The translations under genes and the position numbers were made by a program. The notes below the pieces were generated by a model. The model worked only from the letters and a program-made list of their open reading frames with translations. It did no database searches and was not told the DNA's origin. Below, piece after piece: positions 1-7,890 of a stretch of 64,000 nucleotides of DNA. Within the stretch, counting starts at the first letter, position 1, and each line of letters opens with the position of its first letter. Source of the stretch: Candidatus Blautia intestinavium (lineage in GTDB: Bacteria; Bacillota; Clostridia; Lachnospirales; Lachnospiraceae); contig DXGV01000003.1 of the NCBI GenBank assembly GCA_019113745.1, positions 1-64,000 of the forward strand. Direction: 5' to 3'.

Positions 1-1281
1 AGGAAAGAAAAAATCATCCTGTATACAGTATTTGCCGTTACGGTCTTTCTGTCCGGCATGAAATACCGGATCGGTTCTGCCTTCAGCAGTCTGGCTTTTT
101 TTTACGGAATCCTTCTCCTTATACTGGGTACCTGGATCGCTTACAGGAAAAATCTGTTGCTGATCAGCGGGCTTGTTATGACTTATAATTCTTTCATCCT
201 GCTCCTGATTTATCTGTCAGCGTTTGTATTGTCTCTTTTGGCATCCGGTACGAAGGTTCCGGTATTGAACCGTTTCCTTGCAGATGGGGGTTCCAATGCG
301 ATCTTTTGTCTGCTCCGCTTGTGCGTGCTGGTCCTTCTTTTTCCGTTTGTAAAGAGGCTGCGGCGCGGGGAAATCTCCGGACAGATCCGGGAATATGAAA
401 AGCCGCTGCTTATCCTGGGGATCATCCTTTCTGTCCTTGTGCTGGAATACCAGAACGTTCTGGAATATGGCTTTCATTATCTGCCCGTCAGCATCCCGGC
501 AGTAACGGACGCCCTTCGGAACAGTCTTTTAAGCCTGGTGACATCGGCAGTTCTTTTGGCGGCGGCCGGGATCCTGCTCTTTAAGAACAGGATTATCCGC
601 AATGAAAACAATCTTCTGCTTATGAAGGATGAGATGGAACAGCAGAAATATCAGGAGATACGCGCGGCTGTAGAGAAAAACAGGGAACTGGTACACGATG
701 CAAAAAACCATTACCTTCTGATCGGAGAATACTTAAGGAGCAAAGACTATGAGAGCCTGGAAAACTATGTGACCGGTATTCAGGAAAATTTCGTAAGGAC
801 AGATTCCTGGGTGTATACAGGAAATCACGTGCTGGATCTGATCCTGGGACAAAAACGGATGATCGCAGAGAAAAAAGGGATTTTCTTTGAGATCCAGGCG
901 ACTCCCCTATCAAGACTGCCTTTTCAGGAATGGGAGCTATGTTCCCTGTTTGGAAATCTTCTGGACAACGCCATTGAAGCCTGTGAAAGAGTAACGGAGA
1001 AAGGGGAAAAAGACCGGGAAGGGGAAGAAAGACCCGCCAGGAAGATCCAGGTAAAAATCCAGCAGCGCGGCCAGATGCTTTTTGTGGAGATTGCCAACAG
1101 TACGGACCAAATACCAGAGCGGAAGGACCGAAGATTCCTTACAAGAAAGAAAAATCCATCCCTGCACGGATATGGATTGAAAAGCGTAGAAAGGATCGTG
1201 GAGGAGCATGAGGGCGTGATCTCCTACGAAACAAAGGACGGGCGTTTTAAGGCGACGGTTGTTTTTTTCGACGTAGAATAA
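1..1281 (+). CDS. GHKL-type sensor histidine kinase, 5' end outside window
   Basis: Membrane sensor kinase of the AgrC/CitA-like GHKL class. The reading frame is open from base 1, where it already encodes a hydrophobic segment, so the ATG at 58 is probably internal and the gene starts upstream. Several membrane segments fill the first ~190 residues. A phospho-acceptor box follows (ELVHDAKNH, His codon at 694), then the N box GNLLDNAIEA (about 955-985) and the G box HGYGLKS (about 1165-1185). No HAMP or classical HisKA domain is seen. The response regulator is not in the window and would be expected upstream. The kinase may control the lipoprotein/ABC genes that follow on the same strand after ~100 bases; that link is inferred from position only. 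Confidence 0.85.
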   Translation, partial: RKEKIILYTVFAVTVFLSGMKYRIGSAFSSLAFFYGILLLILGTWIAYRKNLLLISGLVMTYNSFILLLIYLSAFVLSLLASGTKVPVLNRFLADGGSNAIFCLLRLCVLVLLFPFVKRLRRGEISGQIREYEKPLLILGIILSVLVLEYQNVLEYGFHYLPVSIPAVTDALRNSLLSLVTSAVLLAAAGILLFKNRIIRNENNLLLMKDEMEQQKYQEIRAAVEKNRELVHDAKNHYLLIGEYLRSKDYESLENYVTGIQENFVRTDSWVYTGNHVLDLILGQKRMIAEKKGIFFEIQATPLSRLPFQEWELCSLFGNLLDNAIEACERVTEKGEKDREGEERPARKIQVKIQQRGQMLFVEIANSTDQIPERKDRRFLTRKKNPSLHGYGLKSVERIVEEHEGVISYETKDGRFKATVVFFDVE

Positions 1282-1384
1282 AATAAATAATGATGTCCAG
1301 AATAAATACCATTCATGTCCACTTCCTTGCAGGTGTGTTTGGAGCCCTGTATGATAAAGTCAGAAGAAAGGAGCGTGGACATTT

Positions 1385-2950
1385 ATGAGGACAAGGAATG
1401 TGTACCGGCCGGCAGCAATGCTCTTTCTTGCTGCCGGTATTGTTTTGCTTTCCGGCTGCCAGGAAACGCCGGAGGAAAGCGCGGTGGTAAGCCGGGCGGA
1501 GGGCCTGAGTGAAGATGCGGCCGCAGAACCTCTTAAGGAAGGAGAGACACAGACCATTGAGCTCCCTGCAAAGTGGGAAGAGACAAAGAAATGGAACGAT
1601 GATCGGTGGATCTTTCAGGCGGACATGGCCCTGGAACCCATTGAGACAGGAAATCTGCCGGTGGTAGAGATGGAGCCCTACGCCATGTCCCAGGAGGAAC
1701 TGGAAAAGCTGACCGCGTACTTTGCGGACGGCAGGGAGCTTTATGTGCCAAAGCCGGATTCCAGGGAAGATTATCAGAAGAAGCTGGATCGGATCCAGAA
1801 CATGGAAGGGGTTTATTCCGTCTATACCATCGATGTTTTATTAAGCGATGAAACCCGTATGCTTCGGGAAGGGCTGGAACTGGCCACGCCGGAGGCAGAA
1901 CTGACCGAACAGAAGACAGAAGTGCGCTTTGGACCGAGAGAGATGGATCCGGCGGAAGCCGCCACGTATAAGGACTACTATTCCGATGAAATAGAGACTT
2001 ATGACAGGGAGCTGTATTTTTCCGCAGATGTGGGAGAGGACAGAGGGAGCCATATCACAGCCAGAAAATACGACCCGGATACCGGCAAGACAAGTTCCTT
2101 TGAATGGATGGCCGGAGACGAGCTCCTTCTGCAGAAAAACGATATTGACCGGTATAAGAGCTACCATTCTCCGTATGCGGATGCCTCCGAGACGGACAAA
2201 AAGTGGGAGGAACTGCTGGACCGCTGTACCGCCATGATGACGGAAGAAAATATAGAGGAAAAAACCGGACAGGTGAAGGCGGAGGCGCTTCTTGCTGAAC
2301 TGGGAATAGCTGGTAAGATCTATGCCTACTCGGAACCGGCCCTGTGGTTTCCCAGTGGAACCTACGAAGAGGATATTGCCTTTTCTTATTCTGACAGTCT
2401 CTGGAATGCAGATCTGTCACAGGCTGAGCCGGGATATGTCTATACTTTTTTAAATGAGGTAGGCGATCTGCCGGTGGATATACAGTACGGCGGCGGTACC
2501 TGGGGAACCGGGGAAGGGGAGTCGGAAGCATACGCCCCGGCCATATCTGTGGAGACGGTCTCCGTTGCGGTGACAAGAAGCGGAATAAAAATGTTTTCCT
2601 GGACAGGGATGGCAAAAGAAGTTTCTGTTGTAGCAGAAAATGTCAAAATCCAGGACTTTGAAAAAATCCAGGAACGGATACGGCAGTATATTTCTTACTG
2701 CTTCCCGGACAGTCAGCCCGTGGACAGTACGGCTGTGTTTTACTATGAACTGGAAGAGATGTCTTTTGGATATACTTATATTCCGGCCTATGAAAATCCG
2801 GATCATGTGTGGGCAGTCCCGGCGTGGTTCCTGGAACTTAGAAACTATCAAGAGGAACCGGGGATGGACAGCGAGAAGGAAGAGAAGGCTGCTTACCGGC
2901 GTTCTTTAACATTCAATGCTATGGACGGCGGAGTTGTAAAAGCCGGATAA
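1385..2950 (+). CDS. Putative lipoprotein of unknown function
   Basis: 521 residues. The N-terminus is a lipoprotein signal: positive start, hydrophobic stretch, lipobox LLSGC with the lipidated Cys at residue 25. The rest is acidic, soluble and rich in Glu, Asp and Tyr; I recognise no catalytic motif. The start is supported by GAAAGGAG about 11 bases upstream. It lies 13 bases before an ABC permease gene, so it probably belongs to the same operon and acts outside the membrane with that transporter. It could be a sensor or accessory factor for peptide-type exporters. Function not recognised. Confidence 0.75.
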   Translation: MRTRNVYRPAAMLFLAAGIVLLSGCQETPEESAVVSRAEGLSEDAAAEPLKEGETQTIELPAKWEETKKWNDDRWIFQADMALEPIETGNLPVVEMEPYAMSQEELEKLTAYFADGRELYVPKPDSREDYQKKLDRIQNMEGVYSVYTIDVLLSDETRMLREGLELATPEAELTEQKTEVRFGPREMDPAEAATYKDYYSDEIETYDRELYFSADVGEDRGSHITARKYDPDTGKTSSFEWMAGDELLLQKNDIDRYKSYHSPYADASETDKKWEELLDRCTAMMTEENIEEKTGQVKAEALLAELGIAGKIYAYSEPALWFPSGTYEEDIAFSYSDSLWNADLSQAEPGYVYTFLNEVGDLPVDIQYGGGTWGTGEGESEAYAPAISVETVSVAVTRSGIKMFSWTGMAKEVSVVAENVKIQDFEKIQERIRQYISYCFPDSQPVDSTAVFYYELEEMSFGYTYIPAYENPDHVWAVPAWFLELRNYQEEPGMDSEKEEKAAYRRSLTFNAMDGGVVKAG

Positions 2951-2963
2951 AGGGGGATGCCAG

Positions 2964-3719
2964 GTGAAAAAGAGAAATTTTGAGATCATGACAGAAATCC
3001 GGGCGTCTGTTTTTCAGTTACGTTTTCTGACCGGGACGATCCTGCTGGTCATGATCTTTCTGGCAAAAGCGTTTCCCTACCGTGCCTGGCTGGTGGAATC
3101 CGGCGGTTCTTTGGAAGGGACTCCATGGATCGTGGTGTTTCTATACAGCATTTCTTCAGACACTGCGCTTCTTTTCCTGCCGCTTACAGTTCCTCTGGCG
3201 GCAGCGGGAAAAGCCCAGGAGGAACTGAAAAGCCGGTATGTGCTTTTTCTGACCGCAAGAGCCGGAAAGAAGAGGTACCTGGCAGGGAAGATCTATGGAG
3301 CGGCTCTGTCGGGAGGCGCCATGGTGATCGCTGCCATGGTGATCCTCATAGCCATTCTGATCCCCTGGTGCGCAGATATCCCGGATCTGAGCGCTCCCAT
3401 GGCAATGCAGAGTGTAAAAAGCCTGTTTCCGGGTATGGTGTGCGGCTTTCTCAACGGAGCGTTCTGGGCTCTGGCCGGGAGCGGGGCGGCGGTCATCACC
3501 CGGAACTCTTACCTGGGATACGCGCTGCCTTTTATCCTGTATTATGTTTTGACAGTGTTTCAGGAGAGGTACTATAGCAATCTGTTTTTATTAAGTCCCC
3601 GGCAGTGGGCTTATCCTTCCCGTTACGGAGCGGGAGTCTGTGCGGGGATCCTTCTGGTGCTGGGGGCCGCCGCTGCCCTTTTGCTGGGGAAGGTGATGGA
3701 AAGGAGGCTGACAGGATGA
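2964..3719 (+). CDS. ABC-2-type transporter permease
   Basis: 251-residue integral membrane protein with about six hydrophobic segments, of the type found in two-permease ABC exporters. It starts with GTG, preceded by AGGGGG seven bases upstream. It overlaps the next permease gene by ATGA at 3716-3719 and shares an operon with the upstream lipoprotein and the downstream ATPase. Substrate unknown; the two-permease/one-ATPase layout next to a sensor kinase resembles peptide-antibiotic immunity exporters, but the sequence does not prove it. Confidence 0.75.
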   Translation: MKKRNFEIMTEIRASVFQLRFLTGTILLVMIFLAKAFPYRAWLVESGGSLEGTPWIVVFLYSISSDTALLFLPLTVPLAAAGKAQEELKSRYVLFLTARAGKKRYLAGKIYGAALSGGAMVIAAMVILIAILIPWCADIPDLSAPMAMQSVKSLFPGMVCGFLNGAFWALAGSGAAVITRNSYLGYALPFILYYVLTVFQERYYSNLFLLSPRQWAYPSRYGAGVCAGILLVLGAAAALLLGKVMERRLTG

Positions 3720-4603
3720 TCCGAAAGATCTTTCTGATCGCCGGAGAGAACTTTTCCGGCTGGCACAGGAATGTGAGGATCTGGCTGACCTTTGTCCTTG
3801 GGCTGGTGCTTTGCCTGATGCTGTCGGAGCAGATGCTCTCCAGGGCGCAGACTTATGAAACCCCCATTCAGATGTTTGAACCCTTTATCTGGACCTTTGG
3901 AAACGGGCAGTCGGTGCTGCTGTCCACATTGCTTTTGCTGATCCTTTTCGCGGATATGCCCTTTTTTGACCAGACGGCCCCCTACCGGCTTGTGCGCATG
4001 GAGCGCGGGATCTGGCTTGCGGGACAGGTGCTGTATGTGGCTCTCGCTGTGACGGTCTATGATCTGTTCCTGCTGATCGCGGAGGCGCTGATCGCTATGC
4101 CCTTTGCATATGGCGGAAATGTCTGGAGCGAGACATCGGCGGCCTTTGCATACAGCGGGGAAGGGCTTTTGGGTGTGCCGGTTTCCCTGAAGACTATGGA
4201 AATCTCCACGCCTTACGGGTGCATGGCCCAGGTGTTTCTGCTGATGCTTTTGTATTCCCTTTTTCTTGCCTCTCTGATGCTGTTTTTAAATCTTACCTGG
4301 GGAAATGCCGCGGGAGTGTTGGGCGCGCTGCTGGTCAATCTGTACGGGTATCTGCTGGATCCGGAGCTGATCAGGCAGATCTTCCATATCCCTTCCGGGG
4401 TGCTCTACCGTGCCAATGTGCTGTGCGGATGGCTGTCGCCTTTAAACCATGCCACTTTTCCCATGCATAACTTCGGCTATGACTACCTGCCGGGGATTGG
4501 GGTGAGCGCAGGCTTTTTTCTGGTCTGCACCGGCCTGTTCCTGGGGCTGTCCGTATCCAGGATGAAAAAGTACAATTTTATTTTTGCACAGGTGGAGGAG
4601 TGA
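3716..4603 (+). CDS. ABC transporter permease, second membrane subunit
   Basis: 295 residues with about six membrane-spanning segments, partner of the preceding permease. The frame is open further upstream (to 3605), but the ATG at 3716 is chosen because it gives the coupled ATGA overlap with the previous stop and has GGAGG upstream at 3701-3705. Its stop TGA overlaps the ribosome-site region of the ATPase gene. Function in export is inferred from the operon. Confidence 0.75.
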   Translation: MIRKIFLIAGENFSGWHRNVRIWLTFVLGLVLCLMLSEQMLSRAQTYETPIQMFEPFIWTFGNGQSVLLSTLLLLILFADMPFFDQTAPYRLVRMERGIWLAGQVLYVALAVTVYDLFLLIAEALIAMPFAYGGNVWSETSAAFAYSGEGLLGVPVSLKTMEISTPYGCMAQVFLLMLLYSLFLASLMLFLNLTWGNAAGVLGALLVNLYGYLLDPELIRQIFHIPSGVLYRANVLCGWLSPLNHATFPMHNFGYDYLPGIGVSAGFFLVCTGLFLGLSVSRMKKYNFIFAQVEE

Positions 4604-4608
4604 GAGAA

Positions 4609-5250
4609 ATGAAGGCTGCGGTAAGACTGATCAAAGTAACAAAATCTTTTCAGAAGGAGCGGGTGCTCAAAGGGATCACCCATTCCTTTGAGGCGGGAAA
4701 GATCCACGGGATCATGGGATTTAACGGCTCGGGAAAAACCGTGATGTTTAAATGCATCTGCGGATTTATGATCCCGGACAAAGGGAAGGTGATCGTGCAG
4801 GCGAGACAGATCGGGAAGGATACGGACTTTCCCCCGTCTGTGGGAATGATCATTGAAAGTCCGGGATTTCTTCCCCATTTGACTGGATTTGCCAATCTGA
4901 AGAGGCTGGCGGCGATTAAGAGGCTGGTATCCGATGAGCAGATAAGGGAAAGCATTGCCCGGGTGGGCCTGGACCCCTTTTCCAAAAAGAAGGTGGGACA
5001 GTATTCCCTGGGAATGCGGGAGCGTCTGGGGATCGCCCAGGCCATTATGGAAGATCCGAAGCTTCTGGTGCTGGACGAACCCTTTAACGGGCTGGATAAG
5101 AGAGGCGCCCGGGAGGTATGCGACCTGCTTGAGGAACTGCGGGGCAGAGGACGAACCGTCCTTGTGGCGGCCCACAATATGCAGGAGATGGAATCCTTAT
5201 GCGACACGATCTGCGAGATGGACGCAGGCGTGCTTACACAGGTAAAGTAG
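4609..5250 (+). CDS. ABC transporter ATP-binding subunit
   Basis: 213-residue ATPase energising the two preceding permeases. Visible motifs: Walker A GFNGSGKT, a relaxed signature YSLGM in place of LSGGQ, Walker B LLVLDEP, and switch His in AAHNM. A GTG at 4600 is also in frame, but it abuts the GGAGG sequence; the ATG at 4609 lies ten bases after GGAGG and is the better start. The YSLGM signature is typical of the drug and lantibiotic export branch. Last gene of the operon; no clear terminator follows. Confidence 0.85.
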   Translation: MKAAVRLIKVTKSFQKERVLKGITHSFEAGKIHGIMGFNGSGKTVMFKCICGFMIPDKGKVIVQARQIGKDTDFPPSVGMIIESPGFLPHLTGFANLKRLAAIKRLVSDEQIRESIARVGLDPFSKKKVGQYSLGMRERLGIAQAIMEDPKLLVLDEPFNGLDKRGAREVCDLLEELRGRGRTVLVAAHNMQEMESLCDTICEMDAGVLTQVK

Positions 5251-5379
5251 AAGACGTACTGACGCTATGGTCAGGATAAAAAATTATTGACAGATTTTAT
5301 GCAAAGTAATCCTTCATCTTGAGGCATAATTGTGCTACAATATTTTACTTTATAGGAAATTCCGATTTTGGATAAGGGT

Positions 5380-5424
5380 AAAAAAGAACCCCCGCTGATC
5401 AAATAGATATTTGGCCAGCAGGGG
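5380..5424 (-). terminator. Rho-independent terminator of the IS remnant
   Basis: On the minus strand, CCCCTGCTG (5424-5416) pairs with CAGCGGGGG (5397-5389) with one bulge and is followed by TTCTTTTTT. It sits 32 bases after the small ORF. It could also be the hairpin of an IS91 terminus. Confidence 0.6.
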
Positions 5425-5455
5425 AATGGACATGACAATAGGACGATGGTCAGAT

Positions 5456-5632
5456 TTAGAAGATATAAAAACCTTCTTCTCCAAACAAATCGTCAAAAGG
5501 GTCGTCTTCATTCAGAAAATAATCCATATCCAGAAGGTCATCCCCGCTCATATGGCGAATGTCCTCGGATGTCATTCCTTCGGGCGGGTTTTCTATGTAT
5601 TTTTTGCGCAGCTCCTCGATATCTGGTTTCAT
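5456..5632 (-). CDS. Small acidic protein associated with the IS91 remnant
   Basis: 58 residues, very rich in Asp and Glu, with no Cys and no membrane segment; the C-terminal half is strongly acidic. An upstream in-frame ATG at 5641 directly abuts AGGAGG, so the ATG at 5632, nine bases after it, is the likely start. It begins 24 bases after the transposase fragment ends and is followed by the hairpin at 5380-5424. The good ribosome site and intact frame suggest it may still be made. Possibly a passenger or helper of the IS element; function unknown. Confidence 0.5.
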   Translation of the reverse strand: MKPDIEELRKKYIENPPEGMTSEDIRHMSGDDLLDMDYFLNEDDPFDDLFGEEGFYIF

Positions 5633-5656
5633 GGTAAACATCCTCCTTTGAGGAGA

Positions 5657-6156
5657 TTATAGCATAACAATCCTATGCATGAGAAGAGCTGTGCGGAAAG
5701 CATTTCGCAGATAATTGTAGTTAAAGTGTTTTACATGGCGCCAGAAGCCGTCATCACTGTAACCGCCTTCGGAAAGGAGACAATGGATGTGGGGATTCCA
5801 TTTGAGATCCCTGCCGAAAGTATGGAGGACCATGATATAACCGGGAGTATAGTTTTTGGCATGGTTCAGGTTGAAAAACATTCTTGACATCACACTGGAG
5901 ACAGAATGAAAGAGGCAGTTCAGGAGAGAGAGGTCTTTAAGGAAAAAGTCCCGGAGATTTTCGGCAATAGTAAAAACGCAATGACGGTGCTGGACACTGA
6001 CAAGTTTGAAAGACATACTTGTGGTGCGTTCCATAGCATATTTGTTCCCACAGGTAGGACAAAAGCGGCTGTGACAGCGAAAAGGAACAAACTTGAAATT
6101 ACCGCAATGGGGACAGGAGTACATGGCACCGCCAAAAGAGGGATCGCCGGAGCCTA
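5657..6156 (-). pseudogene. IS91-family transposase fragment
   Basis: Encodes about 165 residues matching the front-middle part of IS91-type HUH transposases: a zinc-finger region CPHCG ... FCPTCGNKY and the rolling-circle motif region HTFGRDLKWNPHIHC. Homology extends in frame upstream of the first ATG (6124) through SGDPSFGGA to about 6157, then a stop occurs at 6161-6163, so the true N-terminus is lost. The protein ends early at MHRIVML, far short of the ~400 residues expected, and the catalytic Tyr region is missing. Inactive. Confidence 0.8.
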
Positions 6157-6852
6157 TTTTTTAAGGAAGCGGGACTGGAGACAGGCGGTACAGGTTCCAA
6201 GGTACGTCCGGTGGTTTCCTGTAAAGGTACTACCTGCCAGTACGGGCTTATCGATACCTTCGATCTTTCCGAGAAACTTCACCAGTTATATTACATCGGC
6301 TATCACGGTGTGGATCTGCCGCACAAATTCAAGATCGCCGTGGGCGGCTGTCCCAATAACTGCGTGAAACCGAGCCTGAACGATATCGGAATCATCGGCC
6401 AGCGCATGCCGGAGATCGACCTTTCCAAATGTAAGAACTGCAAGAAGTGCCAGGTTCAGGATAACTGTCCGATCAAAGTGGCGAAGCTGGAAGACGGCAG
6501 TATCCGGATCCCGATGGACAAATGCAACCACTGCGGCCGTTGCATCGGAAAATGTCCGTTCGGCGCAGTTAATGAGGCGTTTACAGGATATAAGGTATAT
6601 ATCGGCGGACGTTGGGGCAAGAAAGTTGCCGAGGGCCGCCCGCTGGACAGAATCTTTACCACAGAGGAAGAGGTGATCGATCTTGTGGAACGTACGATCC
6701 TGTTCTTCCGCGACGAGGGAATTTCCGGAGAACGTTTCGCGGATACCATTGCGAGACTGGGATTCGACTATGTACAGGACAAGCTTCTGAACAGTAAGAT
6801 CGATAAGAAGAAAATCCTTGAGAAGACAGTAGTGGGAGGCGCTACCTGCTGA
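6157..6852 (+). pseudogene. Siroheme/4Fe-4S sulfite reductase, 5'-truncated
   Basis: C-terminal part of a nitrite/sulfite reductase of the small ferredoxin-fused type. Siroheme-4Fe-4S ligands are present as CKGTTC and GGCPNNC, followed by two ferredoxin clusters (CKNCKKC and CNHCGRC with their distal Cys). Family homology already reads in frame from about 6160 (FKEAGLE ... GSKVRPVV), before the only possible start codon, GTG 6211, which has no ribosome site. The ~90 residue N-terminal half-domain is missing and the IS91 remnant occupies its place. A stop at 6094-6096 closes the frame upstream. The 3' end overlaps the convergent AraC gene by 11 bases. Confidence 0.8.
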
Positions 6853-7741
6853 TCCGGTACTCGCCGGGAGTCATTCCCATGATCTTTTTAAACACTTTGA
6901 CGTAATAACTCAGGCTTTCGAATCCGCAGCGAAACGCTGTTTCGGAAATGCTTAGAGAGGGATCCTCCAGAAGGGGAAGAGACTGTTCCACCCGGAAGGC
7001 GTTTACATATTCCGTGAAGGAACGGCCGAACTGTTTTTTGAAATACCGGCTGAAATATTTGGGGGACAGATGCAGATATGCGGCGATGTCCTCCAGGAGG
7101 ATTTTTTCCTGATAGTGATCCCGGATATAGGACAGGATATCCTTGATCTGAGCCACCTGTTCCGGCGAAGTTTTCCGGGAGCGTTCGGATTCCGTGATAA
7201 AGAGATTTTCTCTGTACATTGTCATAAAGGCGGACAGCAGGGAGAGCTTGGTTTCAAACTGATAACAGGCATAACGGTGCTCATTGGATGCCAGAACATC
7301 CCGGAGCATCTGGAAGAGAGCGGGGAATTCAGTCCCCGCTTTTTCCAGCTTTTCGGGGAAGCGCAGCCTGCCGGAAAGCAGAGGCGCGAGATAATGGCTC
7401 TGTACATAGTCGTACATCTGGAAGGACAGGAACGCGGGATCGAATACAATGGCGTTGTAGACAGTGTTTTTTCCCTCCCGGGCGTACATGGTATGGAGAA
7501 AGCCGGGGTTGACGAAAAAAAGATCTCCTGTTTTTCCCGTGTATTCACGGTCTTCTATGGTGACGGTAAGTTCCCCTCTTTCAATCATCAGGATCTCAAG
7601 TTCCGGATGCCAGTGGTAGGATACGCAGATCTGGGGTTTGTTCTTGTTTTCCAGATTGAAATGGAACCGGTAGGTTTCCAGAGGGTACAGATATCCGCCC
7701 CTTTCTGTCTGTTCTTTATACTGTGTTCTTGTGCGCTGCAT
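6842..7741 (-). CDS. AraC-family transcriptional regulator
   Basis: 299 residues: an N-terminal cupin-like sensing domain (about 20-150, with HWHPELEIL) and a C-terminal pair of helix-turn-helix motifs (about 195-299, with the family pattern ending YYVKVFKKIMGMTPGEYR). Start supported by AAAGGAG six bases before ATG 7741. It is divergent from the alpha-glucosidase gene, with 149 bases between the starts, so it probably controls that gene in response to a sugar. That role is inferred from position. Confidence 0.85.
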   Translation of the reverse strand: MQRTRTQYKEQTERGGYLYPLETYRFHFNLENKNKPQICVSYHWHPELEILMIERGELTVTIEDREYTGKTGDLFFVNPGFLHTMYAREGKNTVYNAIVFDPAFLSFQMYDYVQSHYLAPLLSGRLRFPEKLEKAGTEFPALFQMLRDVLASNEHRYACYQFETKLSLLSAFMTMYRENLFITESERSRKTSPEQVAQIKDILSYIRDHYQEKILLEDIAAYLHLSPKYFSRYFKKQFGRSFTEYVNAFRVEQSLPLLEDPSLSISETAFRCGFESLSYYVKVFKKIMGMTPGEYRISR

Positions 7742-7793
7742 ATTATCTCCTTTAAAAAAGTGGAAATTTTACAATAAGTTATAGAAAAAATGA

Positions 7794-7822
7794 AAGACAA
7801 AGGATTTTTATGACACTATAAT
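7794..7822 (+). promoter_or_regulatory. Promoter of the alpha-glucosidase gene
   Basis: AAGACA (7794-7799), 17-base spacer, perfect TATAAT (7817-7822), about 68 bases before the chosen start. The weak -35 fits a promoter needing an activator such as the divergent AraC protein. Confidence 0.5.
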
Positions 7823-7890
7823 ACAATTGTATTTTGAAAAACACAAGAAAAACATACAGAGAAAATAAAGAGGACTGGAGTGTGAATTCT

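Larger units (their letters stand above)
5380..6156 (-). mobile_element. Remnant of an IS91-family element
   Basis: Holds a transposase fragment and a small acidic ORF on the minus strand, closed by a terminator-like hairpin at 5380-5424. Both the N-terminal and C-terminal parts of the transposase are missing, so the element is dead. Its upstream edge lies at about 6155-6165, where transposase homology stops and sulfite-reductase homology begins on the other strand. IS91 elements move by rolling-circle replication and make no target duplications; none is seen. Confidence 0.75.

Noticed and set aside
5287-5341. TTGACA (5287) with TACAAT (5336) as one promoter
   Set aside because: Spacing is 43 bases, far from the 16-18 needed.
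5906-6367. Plus-strand frame crossing the IS91/sulfite reductase junction
   Set aside because: Out of frame with the sulfite reductase and antisense to the transposase; no ribosome site.
6211-6852. Sulfite reductase fragment as an intact 213-residue gene
   Set aside because: Homology extends upstream of the GTG, no ribosome site precedes it, and the N-terminal domain is missing.
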